Positions 28,635-40,287 of a stretch of 64,000 nucleotides of DNA are shown here, piece after piece (positions within the stretch are counted from its first letter, which is position 1; each line of letters begins with the position of its first letter). Where the stretch lies: assembly GCF_022879595.1 (NCBI RefSeq), contig NZ_CP084265.1, positions 992,001-1,056,000 on the forward strand. The letters are read 5' to 3'. The notes beneath the pieces were generated by a model. That model was not told the DNA's origin. It did no database searches and saw only the letters and a program-made list of their open reading frames with translations. The position numbers and the translations under genes are program-made. The stretch comes from Caballeronia sp. Lep1P3 (GTDB lineage: Bacteria > Pseudomonadota > Gammaproteobacteria > Burkholderiales > Burkholderiaceae).

Positions 28635-29099
28635 ATGACGGGCGCGCTTGAAAATCGGCCGCATCGGGAAGCCGGCACGCCGCCGCGCGTTCCGATGCGG
28701 CCGTCGCGTTTTCTGCTCGGTGCGCTCGGCGCTTTCGTCGCGGTGGCCGGCGCGGCAGTCTTCAAAACCGTGTTCGCGCGGTTCGGGCTTCTTCACGCGA
28801 CGGTCGCGTCGCTCGCGTGCGTCGCCGGGCTCGCGCTTGCGGCGGTGCGCTGGACGCGCCGCCAGCCGGTCGCCATCGGCCTGCACGCAGACGGGCTGAC
28901 CGTCTGGGAGCGCGCGGGAACCTCGCAGTACCGGCGCATCGTCGGTTGCGCGCAGTGGGGCGGGCGGCTGCTCACGCTTTCCTTGTCATCGGAAAAAGGC
29001 GGCGCGCAAACGCTCGTCGTCGCCGCGGATTGCCTCGATCCCGACACCTTCCGCCAGCTTTGCGTGCGCGCCCGCCGCGCAGCGGGCGCGTACCTGTAA
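28635..29099 (+). CDS. small membrane protein, possible YgfX/CptA-like
   Basis: A 154-residue protein with two adjacent hydrophobic segments (about residues 26-44 and 52-70), followed by a soluble domain of about 80 residues. The layout, with IGLHADGLTVWERAG after the membrane hairpin and a closing CLDPDTFRQLCVRARR, resembles the YgfX/CptA family, whose members accompany sigma-E genes in some gammaproteobacteria. Similarity is judged by eye and is tentative. It lies between fabF (31 bp) and rpoE (94 bp), so it may be cotranscribed with either. Confidence 0.6.
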   Translation: MTGALENRPHREAGTPPRVPMRPSRFLLGALGAFVAVAGAAVFKTVFARFGLLHATVASLACVAGLALAAVRWTRRQPVAIGLHADGLTVWERAGTSQYRRIVGCAQWGGRLLTLSLSSEKGGAQTLVVAADCLDPDTFRQLCVRARRAAGAYL

Positions 29100-29193
29100 C
29101 GACTGTAACGGTCGATGAGCACTCGGGATAACGCGAAGTCCATAACGCTACAATAGCCGTCCGCGCAACAGCCCCAAGTCAAACGGATTCCAG

Positions 29194-29793
29194 GTGAGCG
29201 AAAAAGAAATCGACCAAGTGCTGGTCGAACGCGTGCAAAAGGGTGACAAAGCCGCGTTCGAACTGCTGGTCGCCAAATACCACCGCAAGATCATTCGACT
29301 GATCTCGCGCCTCGTGCGCGACCCTGCAGAAGTCGAGGACGTCGCCCAGGACGCCTTCATCAAGGCCTACCGCGCGCTGCCGCAGTTCCGGGGCGAATCC
29401 GCGTTCTATACCTGGCTGTATCGCATCGCCGTCAACACCGCGAAGAACTACCTCGCGACGCAGGGACGCCGCGCTCCCACTTCTACCGAAGCAGATGCGG
29501 AAGAAGCGGAAACTTTCTCCGACGCCGACCAACTAAGGGATATCAACACGCCCGAGTCGATGTTGATGAGCAAGCAGATCGCTCAGACGGTCAACGCTGC
29601 CATGGCGTTGCTGCCCGAGGAACTGCGCACCGCCATCACGCTTCGGGAAATAGAAGGATTGAGTTACGAGGAAATCGCGGAGATGATGGACTGCCCGATC
29701 GGCACCGTCAGATCGAGAATTTTTCGTGCTCGGGAAGCCATTGCGGCAAAATTGCGTCCGTTGTTGGACACTCCCGAAGGCAAGCGCTGGTAA
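29194..29793 (+). CDS. rpoE: RNA polymerase sigma factor RpoE (AlgU type)
   Basis: A 199-residue extracytoplasmic-function sigma factor that directs the envelope-stress regulon. Region 2 includes DVAQDAFIKAYRALPQFRGES (as separate DNA- and core-binding parts), and region 4 includes LREIEGLSYEEIAEMMDCP with GTVRSRIFRARE. It begins with GTG at 29194. The following genes rseA, rseB and mucD form the usual control module. A TACAAT box at 29149-29154 could be a -10 element. Confidence 0.96.
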   Translation: MSEKEIDQVLVERVQKGDKAAFELLVAKYHRKIIRLISRLVRDPAEVEDVAQDAFIKAYRALPQFRGESAFYTWLYRIAVNTAKNYLATQGRRAPTSTEADAEEAETFSDADQLRDINTPESMLMSKQIAQTVNAAMALLPEELRTAITLREIEGLSYEEIAEMMDCPIGTVRSRIFRAREAIAAKLRPLLDTPEGKRW

Positions 29794-29877
29794 GGCGGCG
29801 AAAACCTCGGGGCAGGGACGCGATATCTGGGTTAGTTGGTGTCACTACGGGGTGGTATCAAAGGATTGAGGAGCATC

Positions 29878-30531
29878 ATGGTGTCGGTCTCGGTGCAATC
29901 GGAAGCAAATGCGCGCGCAAATGCACAGGCGAATTCGCGCGGCGAGCGCATGTCGGCGTTCGCCGACGGCGAATCGCTCGACGAAATCGGAAATATCAGC
30001 CAGTTTCTCGCGGGACTGACAAGCGCGGACCGCGCCGTCTGGTCCGACTATCACCTGATCGGCGACGCCTTGCGCTCGGACGATCTCGCCGAAAGCCCGG
30101 CGCGCAGCAGCGCGTTCATGGCGTCGTTCTCGGCGCGTTTCGAAGCCGAAGCGCATGTGCTCGCTCCGGCGGCGCTTCCCGCAGCGGCGGCAAAGGCGCG
30201 CGGCGGCGTGCTGCGTCGCCGCGTCGTGCCGGCTTTTGCCGTCGCGGCGGCTGCCGCCACGCTCACGTGGATCGTCGTGCCGCAACTCCAGGGCATCGGA
30301 AGCCATTCCGGTGCGCAGGTGGCAAGCGTCGCGCAGGCGGATTCCGTGCAGCGCGTCGCGCTTGCATCGGTGCCCGTGGCGACCACCGGAACGCCGGTCG
30401 TCGAAGCGAACATCATCCGCGACGCGAATCTCGATCAATACCTGGAAGCGCATCAGCAGTTCTCGCAGCAGCCTGCGATGCCCGGGTCCATGCCTCTGAT
30501 CCGCGCGGCGGTGACTTCGCAGAGCCAATAA
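29878..30531 (+). CDS. rseA: anti-sigma-E factor RseA (MucA type)
   Basis: A 217-residue membrane anti-sigma factor. The N-terminal domain (ERMSAFADGESLDEI, then DYHLIGDALRSDDLA) binds RpoE in the cytoplasm. One transmembrane segment (about residues 120-138, VVPAFAVAAAAATLTWIVV) leads to a periplasmic tail where RseB would bind. The ATG at 29878 gives the standard start after GAGGAG. In E. coli it is released by DegS and RseP cleavage. Confidence 0.9.
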   Translation: MVSVSVQSEANARANAQANSRGERMSAFADGESLDEIGNISQFLAGLTSADRAVWSDYHLIGDALRSDDLAESPARSSAFMASFSARFEAEAHVLAPAALPAAAAKARGGVLRRRVVPAFAVAAAAATLTWIVVPQLQGIGSHSGAQVASVAQADSVQRVALASVPVATTGTPVVEANIIRDANLDQYLEAHQQFSQQPAMPGSMPLIRAAVTSQSQ

Positions 30532-30543
30532 CTGAAGGCGGGT

Positions 30544-31572
30544 GTGCGGTTGAATAAAACTAGATATTGGGGGCGGCTGCCGGCATTGATGGTTTGCGCA
30601 GCCGCGTTGTTGTGCGCGGTATCGAGTTCGTTCGCCCAAGGCGACGCGCAGGACCAGAAGACCGCGGCCAACCTGCTCAACCGCATTCACGAGGCGGCCC
30701 AGCAGCAGAACTACGAGGGCACCTTCGTCTACCAGCGCGGTGCGACGGTGCAGTCGTCGCGCATCACCCACGTCGCGGCGCGCGGCGACGGTGAGTACGA
30801 ATCGCTCGAAAGTCTCGACGGCGCGCCGCGCCGCATGCTGCGCCACGACGACGACATGCTCACGTTCGTTCCGGAGCGGCATCTGCTCGTGATGGAGCAT
30901 CGGCAGAGCAAGGATTCGTTTCCCTCGCTGCTCGCAACGAGCGGCGATCAGGTGCTCGCGGTCTACGAGCCGCGCCTTCTTGGCAACGACCGCGTCGCGG
31001 GCATCGACAGTCAGGTGATCGAGCTCGATCCGAAAGATGCCTATCGTTTCGCCTACAAGCTCTGGGCCGACGCGAAGACGGGCCTGCTGCTGCGCGCGCA
31101 GACGCTCGATCCGGACGGGCAGGTACTCGAACAGCTTTCGTTCTCGCAGGTGCGCATCGGCGGGGCGATCGACAAGGCGTCGATTGCCAACGGCATGCGT
31201 GCGACTTCGGGCTGGAACATCGTGCGCCCGCCGGTGCAGCCGGTCGATATGGAAGCGCAAGGCTGGCGGCTTCAGCCGAACATTCCGGGTTTTCGCAAGA
31301 TCCGCGAACTGCGTCGGCCGATGGCGTCGAGCCAGCAGGGACAGCCGCCGATCCCCGTCGATCAGGCCGTTTTCTCCGACGGCCTCGCCGCGATTTCGGT
31401 GTTCGTCGAACCGGTGGAAAAAAGCACCCGCAAGGAAGGCGCGGGCAACAGCGGCGCGACGCATGTGCTCGTCAAGCGCCGGGGCGATTTCTGGATTACC
31501 TTGCTCGGTGAAGTGCCGCAAGCCACGTTGCAGCAATTTGCTTCTACCATAGAATACAAGCCTTCCAAGTAA
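30544..31572 (+). CDS. rseB: RseB/MucB periplasmic negative regulator of sigma-E
   Basis: A 342-residue secreted protein with a signal peptide (cut expected after SSFA at about residue 31). LLNRIHEAAQQQNYEGTFVYQRG opens the large lipid-sensing domain of the MucB/RseB family. It binds RseA and shields it from proteolysis. The GTG at 30544 is listed as start; a TTG at 30550 has better spacing from AAGGCGG and would remove two residues. No rseC/mucC gene follows, unlike E. coli and Pseudomonas. Confidence 0.94.
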   Translation: MRLNKTRYWGRLPALMVCAAALLCAVSSSFAQGDAQDQKTAANLLNRIHEAAQQQNYEGTFVYQRGATVQSSRITHVAARGDGEYESLESLDGAPRRMLRHDDDMLTFVPERHLLVMEHRQSKDSFPSLLATSGDQVLAVYEPRLLGNDRVAGIDSQVIELDPKDAYRFAYKLWADAKTGLLLRAQTLDPDGQVLEQLSFSQVRIGGAIDKASIANGMRATSGWNIVRPPVQPVDMEAQGWRLQPNIPGFRKIRELRRPMASSQQGQPPIPVDQAVFSDGLAAISVFVEPVEKSTRKEGAGNSGATHVLVKRRGDFWITLLGEVPQATLQQFASTIEYKPSK

Positions 31573-31594
31573 TCGGACCCCCGGCCTCTCACCC

Positions 31595-33151
31595 ATGAGC
31601 AACTACTCGCTGCGCAAGTTCTTCGCGGCCGCGGCGCTCGCCGTTTGCCTGCCGTTCATCTCGCACACGGCGGCCGCAGCGCCCACGGTGAACCTGCCGG
31701 ACTTCACGTCGCTCGTCGACAAGGTCGGGCCATCGGTCGTCAACATCCGCACGACGTCGCGCGTCGGCTCGGCGAGCGACCTGCGCGGACTGCCGCCCGG
31801 CCTCGACGAAGGGGACATGTCCGAGTTCTTCCGCCGCTTTTTCGGCATTCCGATGCCCGGCCAGCCGGGTTCGCCGCGCGGTAACGGCGGTGGCGGTGGT
31901 GGCAGTGGCAGTGGCAGTGGCAGTGGCAGTGGCGGCGATCAGGGCAAGGGCGGCAGCCGCAGCGGGCCGGACGACAACCAGGACAACTCGGAGCAGAGCA
32001 GCGGCGTGGGCTCGGGCTTCATCCTGTCGACTGACGGCTACGTGATGACCAACGCGCACGTCGTCGACGACGCGGACACCATCTACGTCACGCTCACCGA
32101 CAAGCGCGAGTTCAAGGCGCGGCTCGTCGGCGTCGACGAACGCACGGACGTGGCCGTCGTCAAGATCAGCGCATCGAGTCTGCCGGCCATCACCATTGGC
32201 GATTCCAACAAGGTGCGCGTCGGCGAGTGGGTGCTCGCCATCGGCTCCCCGTTCGGGCTCGACAACACGGTGACGGCGGGCATCGTCAGCGCCAAGGGCC
32301 GCGACACGGGCGACTATCTGCCGTTCATCCAGACCGATGTCGCCGTGAATCCCGGCAATTCGGGCGGCCCGCTCATCAACATGGCGGGCGAAGTCATCGG
32401 CATCAACTCGCAGATTTACAGCCGCACGGGCGGCTTCATGGGCATTTCGTTCGCCATTCCGATCGACGAGGCCATGCGCGTCGCCGATCAATTGAAGACA
32501 TCGGGCAAGGTCACGCGCGGCCGCATCGCAGTGGCGATCGGCGAGGTGACGAAAGACGTCGCGGATTCGCTCGGTCTGCCGAAGGCGCAGGGCGCGCTCG
32601 TGAGCAGCGTCGAGTCGGGCGGTCCCGCCGACAAGGCCGGCATCCAGCCGGGCGACATCATCTTGAAGTTCAACGGCGTCAACGTGGAGACGGCGACGGA
32701 CCTGCCGCGCATGGTCGGCGACACGAAGCCCGGTACGAAGGCGGCCATCACCATCTGGCGCAAGGGCCAGTCGCGCGAGCTGCCGATCACCATCGCGGAA
32801 ATGCAGCCGGACAAGGTCGCGAAGACCGAGCAGCGCCGCTCGCCGCAGCCGAAGGAACGCGCGAGCAATTCGCTCGGCCTCGCGGTGAGCGACATTCCGG
32901 CCGATCAGAAGAAAGCGCTGAAGCTCACAAGCGGCGTGCTGGTGGACGCGGTGGAAGGGCCGGCGGCGCGCGCGGGCTTCCAGAAGGGCGACATCATCAT
33001 GCGAATCGGCGATACGGACATCACGAGCGCGAAGCAGTTCGAATCGGTCGCGCAGAGTCTCGACGCGAGCAAGATGGTCGCCGTTCTCGTGCGTCGCGGC
33101 GACAACACGCAGTTCGTGCCGCTGCGCCCGCGCGTGCCGGCGCAGAAGTAA
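31595..33151 (+). CDS. mucD: periplasmic serine protease MucD/DegP family
   Basis: A 518-residue HtrA protease with a signal peptide (cut after TAAAA, near 29). The catalytic triad is histidine in NAHVVDD, aspartate in ERTDVAVVKI and serine in NPGNSGGPL. Two PDZ domains follow (about residues 305-395 and 420-510). A Gly/Ser-rich linker at about 97-121, encoded partly by a GGCAGT microsatellite, precedes the protease core; it occupies the place of the LA loop. It removes misfolded envelope proteins and ends the sigma-E module. Confidence 0.95.
   Translation: MSNYSLRKFFAAAALAVCLPFISHTAAAAPTVNLPDFTSLVDKVGPSVVNIRTTSRVGSASDLRGLPPGLDEGDMSEFFRRFFGIPMPGQPGSPRGNGGGGGGSGSGSGSGSGGDQGKGGSRSGPDDNQDNSEQSSGVGSGFILSTDGYVMTNAHVVDDADTIYVTLTDKREFKARLVGVDERTDVAVVKISASSLPAITIGDSNKVRVGEWVLAIGSPFGLDNTVTAGIVSAKGRDTGDYLPFIQTDVAVNPGNSGGPLINMAGEVIGINSQIYSRTGGFMGISFAIPIDEAMRVADQLKTSGKVTRGRIAVAIGEVTKDVADSLGLPKAQGALVSSVESGGPADKAGIQPGDIILKFNGVNVETATDLPRMVGDTKPGTKAAITIWRKGQSRELPITIAEMQPDKVAKTEQRRSPQPKERASNSLGLAVSDIPADQKKALKLTSGVLVDAVEGPAARAGFQKGDIIMRIGDTDITSAKQFESVAQSLDASKMVAVLVRRGDNTQFVPLRPRVPAQK
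31901..31930 (+). repeat. GGCAGT x5 microsatellite in mucD
   Basis: Five perfect hexamers encode (Gly-Ser)5 in the linker before the protease domain. The unit is two codons, so changes in copy number keep the frame and would only lengthen or shorten the linker. Confidence 0.95.
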
Positions 33152-33160
33152 GCACGCGTG

Positions 33161-33421
33161 ATGGACGGCGGCCAAGTCGCGCGATTCACGCTGTACGGGC
33201 GCGCCTGGTGTCATCTGTGCGAGGACATGCGCGCCGAACTGGAGCCGATCGCGCATCGGTTCGGCGCGTCGGTCGAGTGGATCGACATCGACGAAGATCC
33301 GCTTCTCGAAGCGCGCTACGACGAACGCGTGCCCGTCCTGATGCTCGATGGCGTCGAGCTGTGCCACTTTCGGCTCGACGCGAAAGCCGTCCACGCGGCC
33401 CTCGCTGCCCGGCGCCCATGA
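33161..33421 (+). CDS. glutaredoxin/thioredoxin-like small redox protein
   Basis: An 86-residue thioredoxin-fold protein with active site CHLC at residues 17-20 and the cis-proline motif RVPVLMLDG. It has no signal peptide and is probably cytoplasmic, of the glutaredoxin-family or DUF836 type. The start is the ATG at 33161; a GTG immediately before it is in frame. It sits 9 bp after mucD and about 125 bp before lepA, a position conserved for such proteins in related bacteria as far as I recall. Confidence 0.82.
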   Translation: MDGGQVARFTLYGRAWCHLCEDMRAELEPIAHRFGASVEWIDIDEDPLLEARYDERVPVLMLDGVELCHFRLDAKAVHAALAARRP

Positions 33422-33546
33422 CACCGACGAGAGCCGAAAACGCCTGTCCACCCCCTTTTCGGCTAAAATGCAGAAGTTTTCCCCCAAATTTTCAAGGCGT
33501 GCTCCGCATGTGTGAGGGCGCGCCTTTTTCGCTTGATCGGCACTGA

Positions 33547-35337
<1,791 letters not shown>

Positions 35338-35397
35338 CCTTCGCGCGCCGCGAGGCGCAGAACAACAACAACCGACGATAACAACCGGAAGCGATTG

Positions 35398-36291
35398 ATG
35401 AATTTCGCACTGATTCTCCTGATCCTCGTCCTGGTGACGGGTATTGCATGGGTGCTCGACAAACTGGTGTTCGTGCCTCAGCGGCGACGGGCGGCGGACG
35501 CGGCGGTGGCCGAGTTCGACCGGCAGCAAGGGCGCGTCGGCGAGCGTTTCGCCGACGAAAACGCCGACCAGACGCGCGCGCGGCTGCGCAGCGAGCGGCT
35601 GCGTCAACCGTGGTGGCTCGAGTACACGGCGAGCTTTTTCCCGGTGATTCTCGCGGTGTTCGTGGTGCGATCATTCATCGTGGAGCCGTTCAAGATTCCG
35701 TCCGGCTCGATGGTGCCGACGCTGCTCGTCGGCGATTTCATCCTCGTGAACAAGTACGAATACGGCCTGCGCATGCCGATCACGAACACGAAGCTCACGG
35801 AGGGCAAGCCGCTTTCGCGCGGGGATGTGGTCGTGTTCCGCTATCCGAAAGACGAGTCGGTGGACTACATCAAGCGCGTGATCGGTCTGCCGGGCGACAC
35901 CGTCGCCTACGAAAACAAGCAACTCACGATCAACGGCCGCGCGGTGCCGGAAACGCCGCAGGCGGACTACTTCGACGACGAGCGCATCGGCTACGCGAAG
36001 CAGTTCGTCGAAGATCTCGGCGACCGCAAGAACGCCATCCTCAACAATCCGCAAGTGCCGCCGTTCGTCATGGGCGCGGAAGACTTTCCGTATCGCGACA
36101 ACTGCGTCTACAACGCGCAAGGCGTGACGTGCAAGGTGCCGCCCGGCCATTACTTCATGATGGGCGACAACCGCGACAACAGCGCCGACAGCCGCTACTG
36201 GGGCTTCGTGCCGGACAAGAACGTCGTCGGTCGCGCGTTCTTCATCTGGATGAACTTCAGCAACCTGAAGCGCATCGGCTCATTCGACTAA
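35398..36291 (+). CDS. lepB: signal peptidase I LepB
   Basis: A 297-residue inner-membrane protease that cuts exported preproteins. It has two membrane segments (about 3-21 and 79-95). The catalytic serine is in [13 protein letters not shown] and the lysine in [25 protein letters not shown] is box E. The ATG at 35398 follows an in-frame TTG. It is the normal partner of lepA. Confidence 0.97.
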   Translation: MNFALILLILVLVTGIAWVLDKLVFVPQRRRAADAAVAEFDRQQGRVGERFADENADQTRARLRSERLRQPWWLEYTASFFPVILAVFVVRSFIVEPFKIPSGSMVPTLLVGDFILVNKYEYGLRMPITNTKLTEGKPLSRGDVVVFRYPKDESVDYIKRVIGLPGDTVAYENKQLTINGRAVPETPQADYFDDERIGYAKQFVEDLGDRKNAILNNPQVPPFVMGAEDFPYRDNCVYNAQGVTCKVPPGHYFMMGDNRDNSADSRYWGFVPDKNVVGRAFFIWMNFSNLKRIGSFD

Positions 36292-36359
36292 TGTCTCGCG
36301 CGCGCCGCCGCGAACGCGTCGGTGCGCTGCTTCGAAACGGCGTGAAGAAGCGCGGCTAA
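36291..36359 (+). CDS. possible 22-residue basic mini-ORF after lepB
   Basis: The ATG overlaps the lepB stop by one base (TAATG) and reads [20 protein letters not shown] then Arg-Gly and a stop. About half the residues are basic. In many betaproteobacteria a DUF4845 gene lies at this position; it is absent here. This could be a chance frame or a tiny coupled peptide; there is no independent support. Confidence 0.2.
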   Translation: MSRARRRERVGALLRNGVKKRG

Positions 36360-36433
36360 GACCGTCTCGCCACGCGTTTTCCCGGCTCGCCGGGCGGAAA
36401 CGACCGCCCGCGCGAGCGCGTTATACTCTGTCC

Positions 36434-37585
36434 ATGCCATCTTCTCCGTTGGAAAGCCGGCTGCGGTATGAATTTCGCAATGCGGAATTGCTGCGCCAGG
36501 CGATGACCCACCGCAGTCACAGCGCCACGCACAACGAACGGCTCGAATTTCTCGGCGACTCCGTTCTCAATTGCGTGGTGGCCGCGCTTTTGTTCCAACG
36601 ATTCAGCAAGCTCGACGAAGGCGACCTGTCGCGCGTGCGGGCGAATCTCGTCAAACAGCAGTCGCTTTACGAAATCGCGCAGGCGCTGAACGTGTCCGAA
36701 TGCCTGCGTCTCGGCGAAGGCGAACTGCGCAGCGGCGGCTTTCGTCGCCCGTCGATTCTCGCGGACACGCTCGAAGCCATCTTCGGTGCGATCTTTCTCG
36801 ACGGCGGATTCGACGCCGCGTTCACCGTCATCAAGCGGCTGTACACGCCGGTGCTGGATCACATCGATCCGCGCACCATCGGCAAGGACGCCAAGACCCT
36901 GCTTCAGGAATATCTGCAAGGCCACAAGATCGCGCTGCCGACGTACACCGTCGTCGCCACGCACGGCGCGGCGCACAACCAGCAATTCGAAGTGGAATGC
37001 TCGGTTCCGAAGCTGGACGTGAAAGTGTCCGGCTCCGGTGCAAGCCGCCGCGCGGCGGAGCAGGCTGCGGCAAAGAAGGCGCTCGACGAAGTCATGGCCG
37101 CCGCGCCGACGCTCGGCGTCAAGCCCAAGCGCAAGGGCGCGCGCGCAGCGAAGCTCGCGCAAGCCGAGGTCATGCCGGGCGTGATGGGCGTGCAGGCGGC
37201 GCTCGATCTTCGCTCGCCGGAGCGCCGCGAGCGCGACCGTCAGCGAAGCCACGCGAGCGCCACAGGCGAATCCGACGTGACAGATATGACCGACCCGACG
37301 GACGCAACGGACGATAAAACCGTCGCCGCCGCGCCGCCCGCCGTCATTCGCGCCGCGCACGTCGAACCGTCCGCCGCGTCATACGCCGCCGCGGATAAGC
37401 CGGAGCGCCATGTGCTTCATCGTCCGGAGAAGGCGGGCAGGAACGAAGCGGCGCAAGCAGGCGATGCAACCGCCGCGAGCGCGTCCCACGGCGCGGACGA
37501 TCGCCGTGGCAAGGCCGACGCCGAAGGCCAGACCGATAACGACTCGCCCGCCAGCCGCGTCGTGCGCGCCGACGCCGGACACTGA
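36434..37585 (+). CDS. rnc: ribonuclease III with long C-terminal extension
   Basis: A 383-residue RNase III. The first 225 residues are the standard enzyme: [12 protein letters not shown] is the catalytic signature, [16 protein letters not shown] the second metal site, and [20 protein letters not shown] ends the double-stranded RNA-binding domain. Residues about 226-383 are an added Ala/Arg/Asp-rich tail with no recognisable domain, making the protein some 1.7 times the E. coli length. A TATACT box at 36422-36427 is very close to the start. Era and RecO follow. Confidence 0.95.
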   Translation: MPSSPLESRLRYEFRNAELLRQAMTHRSHSATHNERLEFLGDSVLNCVVAALLFQRFSKLDEGDLSRVRANLVKQQSLYEIAQALNVSECLRLGEGELRSGGFRRPSILADTLEAIFGAIFLDGGFDAAFTVIKRLYTPVLDHIDPRTIGKDAKTLLQEYLQGHKIALPTYTVVATHGAAHNQQFEVECSVPKLDVKVSGSGASRRAAEQAAAKKALDEVMAAAPTLGVKPKRKGARAAKLAQAEVMPGVMGVQAALDLRSPERRERDRQRSHASATGESDVTDMTDPTDATDDKTVAAAPPAVIRAAHVEPSAASYAAADKPERHVLHRPEKAGRNEAAQAGDATAASASHGADDRRGKADAEGQTDNDSPASRVVRADAGH

Positions 37586-37685
37586 CGCGCATTGCCTTCG
37601 CATTGCCTTTGCATTGCCTAAGCGCGTCATCGCGCGATCGCGTCATCGCAACAACGCGCCCAACGAAACTTTGCCGCACACCACT

Positions 37686-38585
37686 ATGAACACTCCCACA
37701 TCTTCCGGTTTCCGCTGCGGCATGGTCGCAATCGTCGGCAGGCCGAACGTCGGCAAGTCGACGCTCATGAACGCGCTCGTCGGCCAGAAGGTGAGCATCA
37801 CGTCGCGCAAGGCGCAGACGACGCGCCATCGCATCACCGGCATCAACACGATCGACGACGCGCAGTACATCTTCGTCGATACGCCCGGCTTCCAGACGCG
37901 TCACAGCGGCGCGCTCAACCGCTCGCTGAACCGTGCGGTGACGTCCACGCTCACTTCCGTCGATGCCATTCTCTTCGTGATAGAGGCCGGCCGCTTCGGT
38001 CCCGACGACCAGAGAGTGCTCGATCTCATTCCGGCCGGCACGCCGACGCTTCTGATCGCGAACAAGCTCGATCGCGTCGGCGACAAGGATTCGCTTTTCC
38101 CGTTCATGCAGCAGATGTCGGGCTTGCGCGACTTTCGCGAGATCGTGCCGCTCTCCGCGAAGCACCCGGACGACATCAAGCGCCTGATGTCGGTCGTGAA
38201 GCCGTATCTGCCGGAAGGCGAGCCGATCTACGGCGAAGACGATCTCACCGACCGCAGCGAGCGCTTTCTCGCCGCCGAAATTCTGCGCGAGAAAGTGTTC
38301 CGCTGGACCGGCGATGAACTGCCCTACACGAGCACCGTGCTCATCGACAAATTCGAGACGGAAGGGCGTCTGCGGCGCGTATTCGCGACCATCCTCGTTG
38401 AGCGTGACGGCCACAAGGCGATGATCATCGGTCAGAAGGGCGCGAAGCTGAAGCAGATCAGCACCGAAGCGCGGCTCGACATGGAGAAGCTCTTCGACGG
38501 TCCCGTGTATCTCGAAACCTTCGTGAAGGTGAAGAGCGGCTGGGCGGACAACGAAGCGGGCCTGCGCGCATACGGCTACGAGTGA
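37686..38585 (+). CDS. era: GTPase Era
   Basis: A 299-residue GTPase that binds the 3' end of 16S rRNA and aids 30S maturation. Motifs: G1 [10 protein letters not shown], the effector region [12 protein letters not shown]3 DTPGFQ, G4 NKLD, and a C-terminal KH domain with [15 protein letters not shown] chose the ATG at 37686 ([12 protein letters not shown]); the frame is open upstream into rnc. Gene order rnc-era-recO is conserved. Confidence 0.97.
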   Translation: MNTPTSSGFRCGMVAIVGRPNVGKSTLMNALVGQKVSITSRKAQTTRHRITGINTIDDAQYIFVDTPGFQTRHSGALNRSLNRAVTSTLTSVDAILFVIEAGRFGPDDQRVLDLIPAGTPTLLIANKLDRVGDKDSLFPFMQQMSGLRDFREIVPLSAKHPDDIKRLMSVVKPYLPEGEPIYGEDDLTDRSERFLAAEILREKVFRWTGDELPYTSTVLIDKFETEGRLRRVFATILVERDGHKAMIIGQKGAKLKQISTEARLDMEKLFDGPVYLETFVKVKSGWADNEAGLRAYGYE

Positions 38586-38622
38586 CGCATGCACGCTCAG
38601 GACGACGCTGAGGACGACGCTG

Positions 38623-39507
38623 ATGGACGCGACCCCGGACGCCGGCACCGACGACGCGTGGATGACGCCGCCCGCCGACGATCGTCCTGAGGACGACTTC
38701 GACGCGAGCGAGCGCCCCGCACCGAAGCGGCGGCGGGCGCCGTCGTCGCCGGTCGCGGCCGGCACGAGCGCGCCGAGAGCGAAGCCGCGCTCCGATTTTC
38801 GCGTAAGCGAACAGCCGGGCTTCGTGCTGCACAGCTATCCGTATCGGGAGACGAGTCTCGTCATCGACGTGTTTTCGCGCGATCACGGGCGCATCGCGCT
38901 CGTCGCGAAGGGCGCGAAGCGTCCGCATTCCGCGCTGCGCGGCGTGCTGCAAACCTTCCAGCCGCTCGGTCTTTCGTGGACGGGCAAGGGCGAAGTCCGC
39001 ACGCTGACGACGGCCGAATGGGTCGGCGGCATGCTGCCGCTGACCGGCGACGCGCTCCTGTGCGGCTTCTACGTCAACGAACTGCTCGTCAAGTTCTGCG
39101 CGCGCGAGGACGCGCATCCCGCGCTCTTCAACCATTACGTGCTGACGCTCTCGCGCCTCGCGCACGATGAACCCGCCGTGCAGGTGCTGCGTTCGTTCGA
39201 GCGCGTGCTGCTGCGGGAAACCGGCTACGCAATGGCGCTCACGCGCACCGTGGCGCGCGAAAGCGTCGTGGCCGAAGGCCGTTATACGTTCGATCCCGAG
39301 CGCGGCGTGCGCGAAGCCTCCGACGTGCTTCCGGCGCAGTGGCCGCTCGTCTCCGGTCAGACGCTGATCGATATGGAGCGCGACGACTACACGAGCCCGC
39401 AGACCGCCGCGCAAAGCAAGGCGCTGATGCGCTTTCTGCTCAACTACCATCTGGGCGGCGCACCGCTTGCCACCCGTCAGATTCTGATCGACCTGCAAAA
39501 TCTATGA
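38623..39507 (+). CDS. recO: DNA repair protein RecO
   Basis: A 294-residue RecO with an N-terminal OB-fold ([21 protein letters not shown] then [16 protein letters not shown]) and a helical domain. RecO helps RecR load RecA on SSB-coated DNA. The first 60 residues are a Pro/Asp/Arg-rich extension absent from E. coli RecO. Its stop overlaps the pdxJ start (ATGA). Confidence 0.94.
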   Translation: MDATPDAGTDDAWMTPPADDRPEDDFDASERPAPKRRRAPSSPVAAGTSAPRAKPRSDFRVSEQPGFVLHSYPYRETSLVIDVFSRDHGRIALVAKGAKRPHSALRGVLQTFQPLGLSWTGKGEVRTLTTAEWVGGMLPLTGDALLCGFYVNELLVKFCAREDAHPALFNHYVLTLSRLAHDEPAVQVLRSFERVLLRETGYAMALTRTVARESVVAEGRYTFDPERGVREASDVLPAQWPLVSGQTLIDMERDDYTSPQTAAQSKALMRFLLNYHLGGAPLATRQILIDLQNL

Positions 39508-40277
39508 GCTTCTTTCTCTCATCGCCCGCGAGCGTGATCGATCTCGGCGTCAACATCGATCACGTCGCCACGCTGCGCAACGCGCGCGGCACGTCTTATC
39601 CTGACCCGATCCGCGCCGCGCTCGCCGCCGAGGAAGCGGGCGCGGACGCCATCACGCTGCATTTGCGCGAAGATCGCCGTCATATCGTCGATGCCGATGT
39701 CCGCGCGCTGCGTCCGCTCCTGAAAACGCGCATGAACCTGGAGTGCGCGGTGACGCGCGAAATGCTCGACATCGCGTGCGAGATCAAGCCGCACGATGTC
39801 TGCCTCGTGCCTGAAAAGCGGCAGGAATTGACGACCGAAGGCGGCCTCGACGTCGCCGGCCAGTTCGAAGCCGTGAAAGCCGCGTGCGCGCAGCTCGGCG
39901 CTGCGGGCATCCGCGTGTCGCTTTTCATCGATCCCGACGAGACGCAGATTCGCGCGGCGAAGGAAGCGGGCGCGCCGGTGATCGAACTGCATACGGGCCG
40001 TTACGCCGAAGCCCACGACGAAGCCGAAAAGAAGCGCGAATTCGAGCGCGTGGCCGCAAGCGTCGATTTCGGCAATATGCTCGGTCTGAAGGTCAACGCG
40101 GGGCACGGCCTGCATTACACCAACGTGCAGCCGATCGCCGCGCTCGATGGCATCGTCGAGCTGAATATCGGGCACGCGATCGTCGCACATGCGATCTTCG
40201 CGGGCTGGGACAACGCGGTGCGCGAGATGAAGGCGATCATGGTCGCCTCGCGTCTCGCCGCGCAAACGAAGCGCTGA
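39504..40277 (+). CDS. pdxJ: pyridoxine 5'-phosphate synthase PdxJ
   Basis: A 257-residue TIM-barrel enzyme that makes pyridoxine 5'-phosphate from 1-deoxyxylulose 5-phosphate and aminoacetone phosphate. [20 protein letters not shown] and [10 protein letters not shown] carry active-site residues, and [12 protein letters not shown] is near the C-terminus. The start codon overlaps the recO stop. The recO-pdxJ-acpS order is classic. Confidence 0.97.
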   Translation: MSFFLSSPASVIDLGVNIDHVATLRNARGTSYPDPIRAALAAEEAGADAITLHLREDRRHIVDADVRALRPLLKTRMNLECAVTREMLDIACEIKPHDVCLVPEKRQELTTEGGLDVAGQFEAVKAACAQLGAAGIRVSLFIDPDETQIRAAKEAGAPVIELHTGRYAEAHDEAEKKREFERVAASVDFGNMLGLKVNAGHGLHYTNVQPIAALDGIVELNIGHAIVAHAIFAGWDNAVREMKAIMVASRLAAQTKR

Positions 40278-40287
40278 GCGCACGGCC

